NCBI RefSeq assembly: GCF_018618475.1
Contig: NZ_JACSMD010000003.1
Location: 1 to 64,000 of the forward strand
Direction: 5' to 3'
DNA from: Exiguobacterium sp. s122
GTDB lineage: Bacteria; Bacillota; Bacilli; Exiguobacteriales; Exiguobacteriaceae
Length of the DNA stretch: 64,000 bases
Shown here: in pieces, positions 19,650 through 32,099 of the stretch
Position numbering within the stretch: the first letter of the stretch is position 1
Layout: each line of letters opens with the position of its first letter
Program-made: the position numbers and the translations under genes
The notes under the pieces: model-generated
Seen by the model: only the letters and a program-made list of their open reading frames with translations
Told to the model about the DNA's origin: nothing
Database searches by the model: none

Positions 19650-20330
19650 ATGAAATTCACGCAGTGGCGTCATGTCTTTAAACTAGATCCGAATAAATCA
19701 CTTGACGACGCGTCGCTCGATGCGCTCATTCACTCGGGTACCGATGCGTTCCTCATCGGGGGGACGGACGGGGTGGACGCAGAGAACACGTACCGGCTCT
19801 ATGAACGGTTAGCCGGATGTGGCGTGCCACTCGCGCTCGAACTGAGTCATCCCGATCAGACTGTTCGTGGATTTCAGCATTACTTTATCCCGACCGTGTT
19901 GAACGCGGGGACTGTTGAGTGGATCATCGGACACCAGGCAAAGGCGTTTGAAACGTATGGGCATTGGTTCGATGCGACGTGCGTGACCGGTCAAGGGTAT
20001 ATCGTCTTAAACCCCGAGGCGAAAGTCGCCGTCGTGACAGAAGCAAAGACGAACCTGTCACTCGAACAAGTCGTCGCCTACGCGGAAACGGGTCGGTACG
20101 TGTTCCGCTTACCTTCCCTCTATCTCGAATATAGCGGTACGTTCGGCTCGCCGGACGTCGTTAAAGAAGTACGCCTCGCACTACCGGACACCCACTTGTT
20201 TTATGGGGGCGGCATTGATGGGGCAGAGACGGCACGCCTCATGGCTCCTTACGCCGATACGCTCGTTGTCGGAAATGTCATTTATGAGAATCTCGAAGGA
20301 GCGCTTGCGACCGTAGCAGCACTCCGATAA
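19650..20330 (+). CDS. pcrB: Heptaprenylglyceryl phosphate synthase PcrB
   Basis: TIM-barrel prenyltransferase that joins sn-glycerol-1-phosphate to heptaprenyl diphosphate, making an archaea-type ether lipid in Bacillota. The 226-residue protein contains the expected phosphate-binding segments FLIGGTDGV and FYGGGIDG, and LYLEYSG. The ATG at 19650 follows GGAGGG; an open frame continues upstream but only through the preceding terminator. It is the first of the conserved trio pcrB-pcrA-ligA. Confidence 0.94.
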   Translation: MKFTQWRHVFKLDPNKSLDDASLDALIHSGTDAFLIGGTDGVDAENTYRLYERLAGCGVPLALELSHPDQTVRGFQHYFIPTVLNAGTVEWIIGHQAKAFETYGHWFDATCVTGQGYIVLNPEAKVAVVTEAKTNLSLEQVVAYAETGRYVFRLPSLYLEYSGTFGSPDVVKEVRLALPDTHLFYGGGIDGAETARLMAPYADTLVVGNVIYENLEGALATVAALR

Positions 20331-20369
20331 AATAAGAACAAACGTTTGGAATGAAGAAAGGAAACGATT

Positions 20370-22586
20370 ATGTATAACTTGAGTGAAGAATTGGTCAAAG
20401 GCATGAACCCTCCACAAGCAGAAGCAGTCAAATACACGGACGGCCCGCTCCTCATCATGGCCGGGGCCGGATCTGGGAAAACACGCGTCTTGACGCACCG
20501 CGTCGCTTATTTGATGGCTTCGAAACAGATTGCACCGTGGAACATTCTCGCCATCACGTTTACGAACAAAGCGGCCCGGGAGATGAAAGATCGGATTGCC
20601 CGCCTCGTCGGTGGTGTCGCGGATGATATTTGGATTTCAACGTTTCACTCGATGTGCGTCCGAATTTTACGCCGTGATATCGACCGTATCCGTTATGACC
20701 GGAACTTCTCGATTCTCGACTCGTCCGATCAGTTGACGGCGATCAAACAAGTGCTCAAAGAGCAAAATCTCGACCCGAAGAAGTATGAGCCGCGAACGCT
20801 GCTCGGTATGATCTCGAATCATAAAAACGAACTGCGGACCGCAAAAGACGCCGCAGGTCTTGTCGGCAACAACCCGTACGAGAAAGTCATCTCGGAAGTG
20901 TACACGGGCTACGAGAAGAAGTTGAAGCAAAACAACGTCCTCGACTTCGACGACTTGATTATGAAAACGATTCAGTTGTTCCAAGAAGCGCCCGACGTGC
21001 TCGCGTTCTATCAAAAGAAGTTCCAATACATCCACGTCGACGAGTATCAAGATACGAACCGGGCGCAATATACGCTCGTCAAGTTGCTTGCTGAGGCGCA
21101 TGAGAACTTATGTGTCGTCGGGGACTCGGACCAGTCGATTTACCGCTGGCGCGGCGCGGATATCGCCAATATCTTGACGTTCGAGAAAGATTATCCGAGT
21201 GCCCACGTCATCTTGCTCGAGCAAAACTATCGCTCGACGAAACGGATTTTAGAGGCGGCGAACGGAGTCATTCAAAACAACTCGAGCCGTAAAGATAAAA
21301 AGTTGTGGACGGAAAACGTCGAAGGCGAGAAACTCCTCTTACACGTCGCCTCAGACGACCGCGACGAAGCGTTCTTCATCATCAACCAGATGAAAGAACT
21401 CCGTCAAGAAGGCATCGATTACGGCGAAATGGCGGTCTTATACCGGACGAACGCCCAGTCACGTGGTCTCGAGGAGATGCTCCTAAAGTCGAATATCCCA
21501 TACAAGATGGTTGGCGGGACGAAGTTCTATGAGCGAAAAGAAATCAAAGACATTTTGGCGTACTTGCGCTTGATTGCCAATCCGGACGAGGACATCTCGT
21601 TCGTTCGGGTCGTCAACGAACCGAAGCGGGGCATCGGTGCCGCGACGGTCGACAAGCTAGGGGACTTCGCTGCGATGCAAGGTGTATCCCTCATGGAGGC
21701 GATTCGGGATATTAAACTGTCTGGCATCGCTCCACGGACGGCGACGAAACTTGCCGAATTCCGAAAACTTATGGTCGATCTTCGTCAAATGGCAGACTAC
21801 TTATCCATCTCCGAATTGATTGAGGAAGTATTGAAGAAGTCGGGTTATGAAGAGATGCTTAAAATCGAGAAGACGCTCGAAGCCGAGAGCCGGCTTGAGA
21901 ACTTGCAAGAATTTCTCTCGGTCGCACAAAACTTCGAGAAGGAAAGTGATGAACAGACGCTTGTCGCGTTCCTTACTGATTTGACGCTCGTCTCCGACCT
22001 CGACTCGCTCGAAGAAGTCGACGAGTTGCATCAAGTGACGCTCATGACGCTTCATTCAGCGAAAGGACTCGAGTTCCCGGTCGTCTTCTTAATTGGGATG
22101 GAAGAAGGATTGTTCCCTCACAGCCGTGCCCTGAACGATCCCGAGGAGATGGAAGAAGAGCGCCGACTCGCTTACGTGGGCATCACGCGGGCCGAGAAGC
22201 GTCTCTATTTGACGCGAGCCCAGTCCCGCATGTTGTACGGCCGCTTCCAAAACAACCCAGAGTCGCGCTTCTTACACGAACTACCGGAGACGCTATTAGA
22301 ACGTTCAGGGAAAGCGAAGAAGCCGATGCCGTGGAATCCAGTCGAGTCGCCAGGGAAACTCCCGGTGAACGGCTTCAGCTCGAAACCGAAACCGAAGCTC
22401 GCCCAGTCTTCGGGCGCCGAATCGATGGGCTGGAACGTCGGTGATAAAGCGAACCATAAGAAGTGGGGTCAAGGTACGGTCGTGCAGACGCGCGGCGAAG
22501 GGGATCAGCTCGAGCTCGATATCGCCTTCCCGGCCGTCGGTATTAAACGACTACTCGCCAAGTTTGCCCCAATCGAAAAAGCGTGA
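20370..22586 (+). CDS. pcrA: ATP-dependent DNA helicase PcrA
   Basis: UvrD-family superfamily 1 helicase (738 residues) essential in Bacillota, moving 3' to 5' in repair and in clearing replication obstacles. Walker A is AGAGSGKT at residues 31-38; later motifs [48 protein letters not shown] and [13 protein letters not shown] are intact. The C-terminal tail ends in a Tudor-like segment after residue 680 ([16 protein letters not shown]), used by PcrA to bind RNA polymerase. Nine bases separate it from ligA. Confidence 0.97.
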   Translation: MYNLSEELVKGMNPPQAEAVKYTDGPLLIMAGAGSGKTRVLTHRVAYLMASKQIAPWNILAITFTNKAAREMKDRIARLVGGVADDIWISTFHSMCVRILRRDIDRIRYDRNFSILDSSDQLTAIKQVLKEQNLDPKKYEPRTLLGMISNHKNELRTAKDAAGLVGNNPYEKVISEVYTGYEKKLKQNNVLDFDDLIMKTIQLFQEAPDVLAFYQKKFQYIHVDEYQDTNRAQYTLVKLLAEAHENLCVVGDSDQSIYRWRGADIANILTFEKDYPSAHVILLEQNYRSTKRILEAANGVIQNNSSRKDKKLWTENVEGEKLLLHVASDDRDEAFFIINQMKELRQEGIDYGEMAVLYRTNAQSRGLEEMLLKSNIPYKMVGGTKFYERKEIKDILAYLRLIANPDEDISFVRVVNEPKRGIGAATVDKLGDFAAMQGVSLMEAIRDIKLSGIAPRTATKLAEFRKLMVDLRQMADYLSISELIEEVLKKSGYEEMLKIEKTLEAESRLENLQEFLSVAQNFEKESDEQTLVAFLTDLTLVSDLDSLEEVDELHQVTLMTLHSAKGLEFPVVFLIGMEEGLFPHSRALNDPEEMEEERRLAYVGITRAEKRLYLTRAQSRMLYGRFQNNPESRFLHELPETLLERSGKAKKPMPWNPVESPGKLPVNGFSSKPKPKLAQSSGAESMGWNVGDKANHKKWGQGTVVQTRGEGDQLELDIAFPAVGIKRLLAKFAPIEKA

Positions 22587-24590
<2,004 letters not shown>

Positions 24591-24594
24591 AAGA

Positions 24595-24639
24595 AGGTCT
24601 TCATCTGAAACGAGTTCGTTTCGGTTGAAGGCTTTTTTT
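24595..24639 (+). terminator. Terminator after ligA
   Basis: AAGGTCTTCA pairs with TGAAGGCTTT with a further inner GAAACGA/TCGTTTC helix, followed by seven T. The next 217 bases to the following start hold no gene I can support; AT-rich stretches near 24700-24725 may contain its promoter but no clear -35/-10 pair is visible. Confidence 0.8.
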
Positions 24640-24856
24640 CATTGACCTAACGTTTAAAAAATACAACGTTTCGACGGATTTGTGGAAACGCCGGAAGGGT
24701 AATAAATACTATCTTTACAATTTGTAAAATCTTCCTGATTTAGAGGACCCTTTGACCCCACGACTCACGCACACACATCCTCTTTCCTCCCTCCGTGCCG
24801 AGGCGGTCATCGGACAGACTTGTCGACTGGCATTCAACTTAGAGGAGGGACACATC

Positions 24857-26746
24857 ATGACACACGCCACCCGTCGATGGACTGCTTGGATTGCGTTAGT
24901 TGCCTTATTGATTGGCTTACTTACACCGAACGTTTTATACGCCGAGACTTCGAGCACGATATATGTGCAGGTCGACTTAACGACCGAGGAAGCAGACCGT
25001 TTATTCGAATCGAGTCTCGTCTATGAGGACGTGACGTATTACGGGGTTCGAGAAACTGCCGACACGTGGCGATTCATGATTGACGCGGCTCGTGTCGACG
25101 GATCGTTGATTGATACGGTCACGCTTTACGATGAAGCCCGCGTCCCGTATTCGTTCACTGCGTTCACGATAACAGAAGAAACGGTGACAGCCCCGGCCAC
25201 AACACTAGAAACGGAAGTTCCCGTAGTCGAAGACGTGCAAGAGGAACCACTCGTGGAAGAACCTGTGGCGGAAGAAACGCCTTTAGCAGAAGTTCCTGTA
25301 GCGGAACCACCTGCTGAAGAACCGGTTGCGGAAGCACCGGTTGCAGAAGTCGAAGTGATGACAGAAGAAGCGGCAGCCACGTCTCTCACCCCGTCCGTCG
25401 CCATCGATAAGCTCGCGCTCGGCGCGGACGGTGAAATCACAGAAGTGCTCGCAGGCGACTTGTTGACGTATCGTCTCGTGATTCACGTAGCAGGTGCCCC
25501 GCTTGAAAACGTCTCGGTAACGGATGCGGTACCGGAAGCGTTGACCGTCGTCGCGGATTCGATTGAAGTCATCGGACCGGAAGGCGTGGAAACACCGATT
25601 CCGACCGTCGTAAGTGGTCCGCCCGCTTTCAATTGGACGTTCCCGGTCATACCGGTCGGGACAACGGTGATTCAGTTTGACACGTTCGCCCCAGACTTGG
25701 AAATGGAGATGGACGTGACGAACACGTTTTGTATCGGGGTCGAAAACGAAGCGATTCCAAACGATTGTGCGGACGTGACGGTGACCGTCGTACCGAACGA
25801 AATGATCGGGCTTGAGGTCGGAAAAGAAGCGAATATCGATCAAGCGGTCGTCGGCGGTATGATTCCGTACACGTTCATCATCGAGAACACCGGCGAAACA
25901 TCGCTTACGGTCACGTCGATTGAAGATGAATTCTTTGACGGTGGCATGAGCGCCGAAGCCATCCGTGTATTCAATGAGACGTTGCAAACAAGATTTGATG
26001 CGCTAATTGGAGAGGATGGGCTTGCCCCGGGCGAACGGGTGGAAACGACCATCAACCTCGAAGTGCCGGACGATTACGATGCGGCGACCGAACCTGAAAT
26101 CGGGAATATCTTCCGAGTGGCCGCCACTGACGAGTATGGTCGTGTGATCGATGCAGAGAGCCAACAAATCGTCTTGTTGGACCGGATTGACTTCACCGTG
26201 ACAAAAGAAGCGAACTCGAAAACAGTGCATCCGGGCGATGCGATTGTGTACACGTATACGATTACGAACACGTCGAACGTCACGCTTCATTTCGTCGACG
26301 TGATGGAAGAATGGACGAGCGGGGCCTTGACCGTGACAGAACAGCGTGACGCGACCGAAGCGCTACGTAACGGCATGCGAGCCCTAGCGGAAGTCGAGAA
26401 CGGCCTTGTGCCCGGTGAAGAAGTCGTCCTGGAGATGGAGCAAGTCTTGTTGCCTTCTTACGACGTCCGAGCTGGCGAGACGTTGACGAATCGGGTGACC
26501 TTCACGTTCGAAGTGAGCGGGAACCGCGTCTCCCGTTCGGCCGAGGCGACGGTTCACGTCAAACAAGCCATCCCAGAACGGGAAGATGACAGTGCGTATG
26601 TCAAAGATCCGACGACACCCCCGACACAAGGGACGCTCCCGATGACTGGTTCGACGAGTACGTGGGTAACAGCGCTCGGTCTCCTGTTTCTCCTCGTCGG
26701 ACTGATGACGTTCATGTATCGCCGACGTCCATCGAACAAAGCATAA
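24857..26746 (+). CDS. LPXTG cell-wall anchored protein with DUF11-like repeats
   Basis: A 629-residue secreted surface protein. A signal peptide (about 1-29, ending NVLYA) is followed by an N-terminal domain, a Pro/Glu/Val-rich stretch of PVAEEP-like units (about 120-170) acting as a stalk, then three beta-sandwich domains of the DUF11/isopeptide type (about 173-314, 315-443 and 444-575). The C-terminus has the sortase motif LPMTG at 594-598, a hydrophobic helix and a basic tail. The ATG at 24857 follows GAGGAGGG; the frame stays open upstream but lacks support. Covalent anchoring to peptidoglycan and a role in adhesion are inferred from architecture. Confidence 0.88.
   Translation: MTHATRRWTAWIALVALLIGLLTPNVLYAETSSTIYVQVDLTTEEADRLFESSLVYEDVTYYGVRETADTWRFMIDAARVDGSLIDTVTLYDEARVPYSFTAFTITEETVTAPATTLETEVPVVEDVQEEPLVEEPVAEETPLAEVPVAEPPAEEPVAEAPVAEVEVMTEEAAATSLTPSVAIDKLALGADGEITEVLAGDLLTYRLVIHVAGAPLENVSVTDAVPEALTVVADSIEVIGPEGVETPIPTVVSGPPAFNWTFPVIPVGTTVIQFDTFAPDLEMEMDVTNTFCIGVENEAIPNDCADVTVTVVPNEMIGLEVGKEANIDQAVVGGMIPYTFIIENTGETSLTVTSIEDEFFDGGMSAEAIRVFNETLQTRFDALIGEDGLAPGERVETTINLEVPDDYDAATEPEIGNIFRVAATDEYGRVIDAESQQIVLLDRIDFTVTKEANSKTVHPGDAIVYTYTITNTSNVTLHFVDVMEEWTSGALTVTEQRDATEALRNGMRALAEVENGLVPGEEVVLEMEQVLLPSYDVRAGETLTNRVTFTFEVSGNRVSRSAEATVHVKQAIPEREDDSAYVKDPTTPPTQGTLPMTGSTSTWVTALGLLFLLVGLMTFMYRRRPSNKA
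25210..25365 (+). repeat. Pro-Val-Glu-rich coding repeat
   Basis: Imperfect tandem copies of a short unit coding for PVAEE/PVAEAP-like residues. Such low-complexity stretches usually act as an extended wall-spanning stalk and are prone to length change between strains. Confidence 0.75.
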
Positions 26747-26754
26747 CGCGTCTT

Positions 26755-26786
26755 CCTCCGGTTCCATTGCCGGAGGATTTGTTTGT
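26755..26786 (+). terminator. Terminator of the LPXTG gene
   Basis: CCTCCGG (26755-26761) pairs with CCGGAGG (26770-26776), followed by ATTTGTTTGT. Confidence 0.8.
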
Positions 26787-26831
26787 CTAACGGACTGATT
26801 CCGCTTCGACACTTTTTTCAGCGGGCGATTT

Positions 26832-26840
26832 TGCTATAAT
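26832..26840 (+). promoter_or_regulatory. Extended -10 promoter of camS
   Basis: TTGCTATAAT contains a perfect TATAAT at 26835-26840 with an upstream TG. No good -35 is seen, which is tolerated by an extended -10. The camS start is about 48 bases downstream. Confidence 0.65.
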
Positions 26841-26887
26841 AGAAAAAGTGTATGAGGAATCGACTTGTTAAAAGGAGTTAACGATAG

Positions 26888-28066
26888 ATGAAATGGAAAC
26901 AACTCATCATTCCCGCAGTGGCCGCCAGTTTGCTACTCAGTGGATGTTCAATGAAGATCCCAATGGGGGAAGAAGAAGCGACGCCGACAGGAAATGAGAC
27001 GGTGTCAGAAGGGGTCACGCCTGCCATCGAGGCGCGTGATTCGTATTATCAGATGGTGATTCCGTTCAAACCGGCAGCGGCCCGTGGACTCGCGCAACGT
27101 CAAGTGAGTTCGTCGCTCGAACTAGAAGAAGTCGAACTTGGCTTGATGCGTCATTCGACCGGAGCGTTCAATCCGGAGCAGTTCGCGTATCAAGAAGGTC
27201 AGCTTTTGACGAACACCGACGTCTTACAACTGCTCGGTCGTAAGAGCAAGGAGCAGGAAGAAGGCGCCTTCGTTCCACTCAACCCGGCTTATCAAAACGG
27301 GACGGCGGAAGTTTCAGACGCGGACTTTGTCGACGCCAATAAAGAGTCACCGCTCTATCTCGCCTCGCTCGTCGAACAGAACTACATGCAACGAGCCGAT
27401 AACGGCTATACGCTCGGCGGTGTCTCGTTCGCGCTCATCTTGAACCGGGAGTACGTCTTCCAAGCTCCAAACTTCGGGCCGACATATACCGAGCGATTGG
27501 ATGAGAGTAAAGTCATCGCAGAAGGGGAGCGGATGGCGAATGAACTCGTGACACAGCTACGTGAACGGGAAGACTTTAAAGATCTCGATATTAATGTGGC
27601 GTTGTACATGAAGGCATCGCAAGGTTCGCCGACACCTGGTAACTACATCAAATCGGCGTTCGTCGGCAAGTCGGACAGTGTCGCTTCAGGAGACTGGAAA
27701 GCGATCGATGAGCGGTACTATTACTTCCCATCAAGCGCAGCTACGAACGAAGTGCGAGATGATGCCCAAAAGTTCACGTTGTTCAGTGACCGCATCGCCG
27801 ACGTCTTCCCTGACTTTAGCGGGATGATCGGCAAAGGATTCTATCAAAACGGTGACTTGTCACGGCTAGAGATTGATATCCCGATTCAGTTCTATAGTCG
27901 CGCCGAACTCGTCGGCTTCACGCAACATATCGTCGGTTTGCTCGAGAACCGCTGGGAATACAATCGCAGCGTCCCGATTCGGATTAACGTTACTTCGCTC
28001 GGAGGCAACCCAGAAGTCACGATTGTGTTTGAAGAAGGTATGTCGAATCCAAAGGTATATTTCTAA
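26888..28066 (+). CDS. camS: CamS family lipoprotein
   Basis: A 392-residue lipoprotein of the CamS/YerH family, known as precursors of a sex-pheromone peptide in Enterococcus and Staphylococcus but of unclear role in most species. The signal peptide ends in the lipobox LLSGC with C20 as the lipidated residue. The rest has no membrane helix. It keeps the family position downstream of ligA, although an LPXTG gene now lies between. AAAGGAG precedes the ATG. It has its own promoter and terminator. Confidence 0.92.
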   Translation: MKWKQLIIPAVAASLLLSGCSMKIPMGEEEATPTGNETVSEGVTPAIEARDSYYQMVIPFKPAAARGLAQRQVSSSLELEEVELGLMRHSTGAFNPEQFAYQEGQLLTNTDVLQLLGRKSKEQEEGAFVPLNPAYQNGTAEVSDADFVDANKESPLYLASLVEQNYMQRADNGYTLGGVSFALILNREYVFQAPNFGPTYTERLDESKVIAEGERMANELVTQLREREDFKDLDINVALYMKASQGSPTPGNYIKSAFVGKSDSVASGDWKAIDERYYYFPSSAATNEVRDDAQKFTLFSDRIADVFPDFSGMIGKGFYQNGDLSRLEIDIPIQFYSRAELVGFTQHIVGLLENRWEYNRSVPIRINVTSLGGNPEVTIVFEEGMSNPKVYF

Positions 28067-28067
28067 G

Positions 28068-28106
28068 AGAAAGGGCTTCGTTTTGAAACGAAGTCCTTCT
28101 TTTTTT
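28068..28106 (+). terminator. Terminator of camS
   Basis: A long stem with the core GGCTTCGTTT / AAACGAAGTCC lies directly behind the stop codon and is followed by seven T. Confidence 0.9.
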
Positions 28107-28129
28107 CGTATAAAACAGTGAGGGTAATC

Positions 28130-28146
28130 TTTGACCTTATTTGACC
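28130..28146 (+). promoter_or_regulatory. CtsR operator
   Basis: TTTGACCTTATTTGACC is, on the other strand, GGTCAAA-TAA-GGTCAAA, an exact fit to the CtsR heptad direct repeat with its three-base gap. It covers the -35 element of the promoter for the J-protein/clpB genes, so CtsR should block transcription except under heat or protein stress. Confidence 0.92.
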
Positions 28147-28159
28147 AATTGGGTAGAAT
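28131..28159 (+). promoter_or_regulatory. Promoter of the J-protein/clpB operon
   Basis: TTGACC (28131-28136) and TAGAAT (28154-28159) lie 17 bases apart; the start codon follows 43 bases later. The -35 is inside the CtsR operator. Confidence 0.85.
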
Positions 28160-28202
28160 AGACTTAACAGAATCGGGAAAGGGATAGGTGAGGTGAAACG
28201 AG

Positions 28203-29069
28203 ATGGCAAAAAATTATTATGACGTCCTGGGCGTGTCCAAACAGGCATCGGACCAAGACATAAAGCGAGCATATCGAAAGTTGGCCAAACAATACCATCC
28301 GGACGTGAATAAAGACCCGGGCGCACAAGACAAGTTCAAGGCGATTCAAGAAGCGTTTGACGTATTGAGCGACCCAGAGAAAAAAGCAAATTATGACCGC
28401 TACGGAAGTGCGGAAGGACCGACATTCGGTGGCGGGACGTATAGCGGAGACGGATATGGGGAGGGCTCGGCCCAGTTTGAGGATTTGTTCCGTCAATTCG
28501 GGGGCGGCTCACGGACGACGTCGCGGACGTTCGGATTTGAGGACATGTTCGGCAGTTTCTTCAACCAGACGGTCGAGGAAGACTTGGATGAGACGGTACG
28601 CGTCAACGTACCGCTTAGCCAATTGACGAAAGAGGCGAAAGTGAGTTTGCGTCTCCAGTCTGGGACTGTGAACGTGAAAATTCCCCAAGGCGCCTATGAA
28701 GGACAAAAGCTGCGCCTAAAAGGGAAGGGCAGTAAAGTCGGACAATCCGGGGACCGTGGCGACGTCTATGTCGAACTTCATTTTACAGACGACGAGACGT
28801 ATCACCGGGAAGGGGCGAACGTGATCACCGTCAAACGACTGCGCCCGCTCGCGTTTCTGGATGGGACGGAAGTCATCGTCGCGACGCTCGACGGGGGCCG
28901 CGTGAAATTGAAAGTGAAACCGGGTTCGCGTCCAGGGCAACGGATGCGGATTCCAGGACGTGGCTTTATGACGACCTCGAAAGTCCGGTCTGACTTGTTC
29001 GTCCAGCTCGAGGTCGACTTGCCACTCGACGCCGCCCACCGATCTGTTTATGAACAACTTGAACGCTGA
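28203..29069 (+). CDS. CbpA-like J-domain co-chaperone without zinc finger
   Basis: A 288-residue class B DnaJ/CbpA-type protein. The N-terminal J domain has the HPD triad at 32-34, needed to stimulate DnaK; a Gly/Phe/Ser-rich linker follows (about 72-125) and then two beta-sandwich client-binding domains (about 135-288). The CXXCXGXG zinc repeats of true DnaJ are absent. It shares a CtsR-controlled promoter with clpB, 18 bases downstream, suggesting that it passes aggregated proteins from DnaK to ClpB. The housekeeping dnaJ is presumably elsewhere. Confidence 0.9.
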   Translation: MAKNYYDVLGVSKQASDQDIKRAYRKLAKQYHPDVNKDPGAQDKFKAIQEAFDVLSDPEKKANYDRYGSAEGPTFGGGTYSGDGYGEGSAQFEDLFRQFGGGSRTTSRTFGFEDMFGSFFNQTVEEDLDETVRVNVPLSQLTKEAKVSLRLQSGTVNVKIPQGAYEGQKLRLKGKGSKVGQSGDRGDVYVELHFTDDETYHREGANVITVKRLRPLAFLDGTEVIVATLDGGRVKLKVKPGSRPGQRMRIPGRGFMTTSKVRSDLFVQLEVDLPLDAAHRSVYEQLER

Positions 29070-29087
29070 ACATAAGGAGGAAACGGG

Positions 29088-31679
29088 ATGGATTTCAATC
29101 GATTTACCGATAAAGCGCATGAAAGCATCGTCAGTTCGCAAGCACTCGCGAAACAGTATCATCATAGTGAGATGAACGAATGGCACGTCCTCGCATCGAT
29201 GATTTCGCAGGCGGACGGCATCATTCCACTTTTGCTACAAAAGATGGAGTTGAACGTCGCGGACATCGAAGCGGAAGTGGCGATGGCGCTCAAAAATGCA
29301 CCGAAGTTGCAAACGCCGACGACACCGATGATTTCAGCTTCTCTCTTGAACGTCTTGACGACGGCCGAGCGTGAGGCGACCAGTATGAATGACGAATACG
29401 TCTCCGTCGAACACGTGTTGCTCGGTATCCTGTTGAATAAAAGCCAAGCGCAAAGCATGCTCGAACGTAAAGGCGTGACCGAGGAGAAGTTACGCGAGGC
29501 GCTCACCGCGATTCGTGGCAATCGACGTATCACCTCGAAGTCTCCGGAAGCGACGTATGACGTGTTGACGAAATACGGACGCGATTTGATTCAAGAAGTG
29601 AAGACTGGGAAAATCGACCCCGTCATCGGGCGCGACAGTGAGATTCGCCGCGTCATCCGTATCTTGAGCCGGAAGACGAAGAACAATCCCGTCTTAATTG
29701 GAGAACCGGGAGTCGGGAAGACGGCGATCGTCGAAGGGCTCGCCCAACGGATCGTCCGTGGCGACGTCCCGGAAAGCTTGAAAGACAAGACGATTTTCAG
29801 TCTCGACATGAGTTCGCTCGTCGCTGGCGCCAAATATCGCGGGGAGTTCGAAGAACGTTTGCAAGCCGTCTTGAACGAAGTGAAAGAAGCGGAAGGGAAA
29901 ATCATCCTCTTCATCGACGAATTGCACACGATCGTCGGAGCCGGTAAATCCGAAGGAGCGATGGACGCCGGGAATATGCTCAAGCCGATGCTCGCTCGTG
30001 GTGAACTCCATTGTATCGGCGCAACAACGCTCGATGAGTATCGTCAATACATCGAGAAAGATCCAGCACTCGAGCGACGCTTCCAACAAGTGCTCGTCGA
30101 CGAACCGGATGTCGAAGACACGGTCTCCATCTTGCGCGGCTTGAAAGAACGGTTTGAGATTCACCACGGTGTCCGCATTCATGACAACGCGCTCGTCGCG
30201 GCGGCCGTCTTATCGAACCGCTACATTACCGATCGCTTCATGCCGGACAAGGCGATTGACCTCGTCGATGAGTCGTGTGCGATGATTCGGACCGAGATGG
30301 AATCGATGCCGGCCGAACTCGATGAACTCGTCCGTCGCGTCATGCAGCTTGAGATTGAAGAAGCGGCGCTTAAAAAAGAGAGCGATGACGCGTCGAAGAA
30401 ACGACTCGAAGCGCTTCAACAAGAACTCGCCTCGTCACGCGAACAAGCGGACGCGCTCCGTCTACGTTGGGAGAACGAGAAAGAATCGACCCACCGCGTG
30501 CAACACATCCGTGGCGACCTCGAGAAAGTGAAGCTCGAACTGCAAGAGGCCGAAAGTCGCTACGACTTGAACCGAGCGTCGGAACTCAAATACGGACGCA
30601 TCCCGGAACTCGAGCGTGAACTCGAAGAAGCCGAACGTCTTGCAGGATCGGTGACGCGTGAACTCGTCCGGGAAGAAGTGACGGAAGAAGAGATTGCGGA
30701 AGTCGTCTCGAAATGGACGGGCATCCCAGTGACGAAACTGACCGAGGGAGAACGCGACAAGTTGCTCAACCTCGAGACGGTGCTTCACCAGCGCGTGTTC
30801 GGCCAAGACGACGCGATTCGGCTCGTCAGCGACGCCGTCATCCGGGCCCGGGCCGGCATCAAAGACCCGAACCGCCCGATTGGGTCGTTCCTCTTCCTCG
30901 GTCCGACCGGGGTCGGGAAGACCGAACTCGGGAAAGCGCTCGCCGAGGCGATGTTCGATTCCGAAGATCATATCGTCCGACTCGACATGAGCGAATATAT
31001 GGAGAAGCACGCCGTATCCCGTCTCGTCGGCGCGCCTCCGGGCTATATCGGCTACGAGGAAGGCGGTCAGTTGACAGAAGCAGTACGCCGCAATCCGTAC
31101 TCGGTGTTACTACTTGACGAAGTCGAGAAAGCGCACGCCGATGTGTTCAACATCTTGCTTCAGTTGCTTGATGACGGTCGGTTGACCGACTCGCACGGCC
31201 GTGTCGTCGACTTTAAAAATACCATCGTCATCATGACGTCGAACATCGGGGCCGACATCTTGCTCGAGGCGGCGAGAGATGGCGTCATCGATGAGGCGGA
31301 AGAACGCCAAGTCATCGAGCGGCTTCGTCGCCACTTCCGACCGGAGTTCTTGAACCGTGTCGACGAGACGATCCTGTTCCACCCGCTCACGCGCGACCAA
31401 ATCGGTCAAATCGTCGAAAAAGCGGTCGCTCGAATGGGAAGCCGTTTGACGGCCCGGTCGATTCAAATCGAAATCACCGATGCGGCGAAAGCGTTCATCG
31501 CGGATGAGGCGTATGAACCGCAGTTTGGGGCCCGTCCAATCAACCGCTACGTACAGCGGACGATTGAGACGAAACTTGCCCGCAGCATCCTTGCGGGTGA
31601 CGTCGAGGATGGCCAGACCGTGATGATTGACGTCGAGAACGGAGAGTTGACGCTCCGTCCAACGACCGTGACGTACTAA
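29088..31679 (+). CDS. clpB: ATP-dependent disaggregase ClpB
   Basis: Hexameric AAA+ machine that threads aggregated proteins apart together with DnaK. The 863-residue protein has a Clp N domain, a first nucleotide site with GEPGVGKT near residue 206, a coiled-coil middle domain (about 410-530) that marks ClpB rather than ClpC/ClpA, and a second site GPTGVGKT near residue 605. There is no ClpP-docking IGF loop that I can see. AAGGAGG precedes the ATG. CtsR control is inferred from the operator before the upstream J-protein gene. Confidence 0.96.
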   Translation: MDFNRFTDKAHESIVSSQALAKQYHHSEMNEWHVLASMISQADGIIPLLLQKMELNVADIEAEVAMALKNAPKLQTPTTPMISASLLNVLTTAEREATSMNDEYVSVEHVLLGILLNKSQAQSMLERKGVTEEKLREALTAIRGNRRITSKSPEATYDVLTKYGRDLIQEVKTGKIDPVIGRDSEIRRVIRILSRKTKNNPVLIGEPGVGKTAIVEGLAQRIVRGDVPESLKDKTIFSLDMSSLVAGAKYRGEFEERLQAVLNEVKEAEGKIILFIDELHTIVGAGKSEGAMDAGNMLKPMLARGELHCIGATTLDEYRQYIEKDPALERRFQQVLVDEPDVEDTVSILRGLKERFEIHHGVRIHDNALVAAAVLSNRYITDRFMPDKAIDLVDESCAMIRTEMESMPAELDELVRRVMQLEIEEAALKKESDDASKKRLEALQQELASSREQADALRLRWENEKESTHRVQHIRGDLEKVKLELQEAESRYDLNRASELKYGRIPELERELEEAERLAGSVTRELVREEVTEEEIAEVVSKWTGIPVTKLTEGERDKLLNLETVLHQRVFGQDDAIRLVSDAVIRARAGIKDPNRPIGSFLFLGPTGVGKTELGKALAEAMFDSEDHIVRLDMSEYMEKHAVSRLVGAPPGYIGYEEGGQLTEAVRRNPYSVLLLDEVEKAHADVFNILLQLLDDGRLTDSHGRVVDFKNTIVIMTSNIGADILLEAARDGVIDEAEERQVIERLRRHFRPEFLNRVDETILFHPLTRDQIGQIVEKAVARMGSRLTARSIQIEITDAAKAFIADEAYEPQFGARPINRYVQRTIETKLARSILAGDVEDGQTVMIDVENGELTLRPTTVTY

Positions 31680-31683
31680 TAGG

Positions 31684-31716
31684 AAGGAGCGCCAGCAGAT
31701 GCCGGCGCTCCTTTTG
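31684..31716 (+). terminator. Terminator after clpB
   Basis: AAGGAGCGCC and GGCGCTCCTT form a ten-pair stem, followed by TT then GG. It lies between convergent genes and may serve both, more strongly the plus strand. Confidence 0.8.
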
Positions 31717-31717
31717 G

Positions 31718-32035
31718 TTAGCGATTTACGTGGATGCGTCGATGGACGGTACGTAGGACGAAATAGCTGAGTGCGAGAAACGAGGCGTACAATAGGACGG
31801 CGAACGCAAAATTGAAGACGACGGGAATCGTTCCCATATCACGCTGGCGAGCGGCTTCGTCAAACCAAATCACAAGCCAAAAGAACATACCGAGACTGAC
31901 CGCGACGAGCGAGTAAAATCCGCCGTTCGCCGTTTTTCCGAATCGCATGATTAAATGGCCGAGTGGATAACTGATCAAGGCGATGAGTGCGAGGCCGATA
32001 TAAAACAAGCCGTCAATCGGGATATACACGAACAT
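31718..32035 (-). CDS. Small multi-helix membrane protein of unknown function
   Basis: A 105-residue protein with three clear hydrophobic helices (about residues 6-28, 38-58 and 72-94) and a basic C-terminal tail with RRIH. A good ribosome site, AGGTGGAG, lies seven bases before the ATG on the minus strand. Convergent with clpB, divergent from nothing close. I do not recognise the family and propose no function. Confidence 0.75.
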   Translation of the reverse strand: MFVYIPIDGLFYIGLALIALISYPLGHLIMRFGKTANGGFYSLVAVSLGMFFWLVIWFDEAARQRDMGTIPVVFNFAFAVLLYASFLALSYFVLRTVHRRIHVNR

Positions 32036-32099
32036 GTGATCTCCACCTTTATCGAGATAAATGCAAATTCAATATATTTACAGTTATCATACGATAAAA

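Noticed and set aside
24652-24702. GTTTAA and GGGTAA as a sigma-B promoter before the LPXTG gene
   Set aside because: The spacing of 39 bases is far outside the 12-15 bases required.
25283-25987. Minus-strand open frame within the LPXTG gene
   Set aside because: Composition is rich in R, H, F and C as expected for reverse reading of Glu/Val/Asp-rich coding sequence; no start site.
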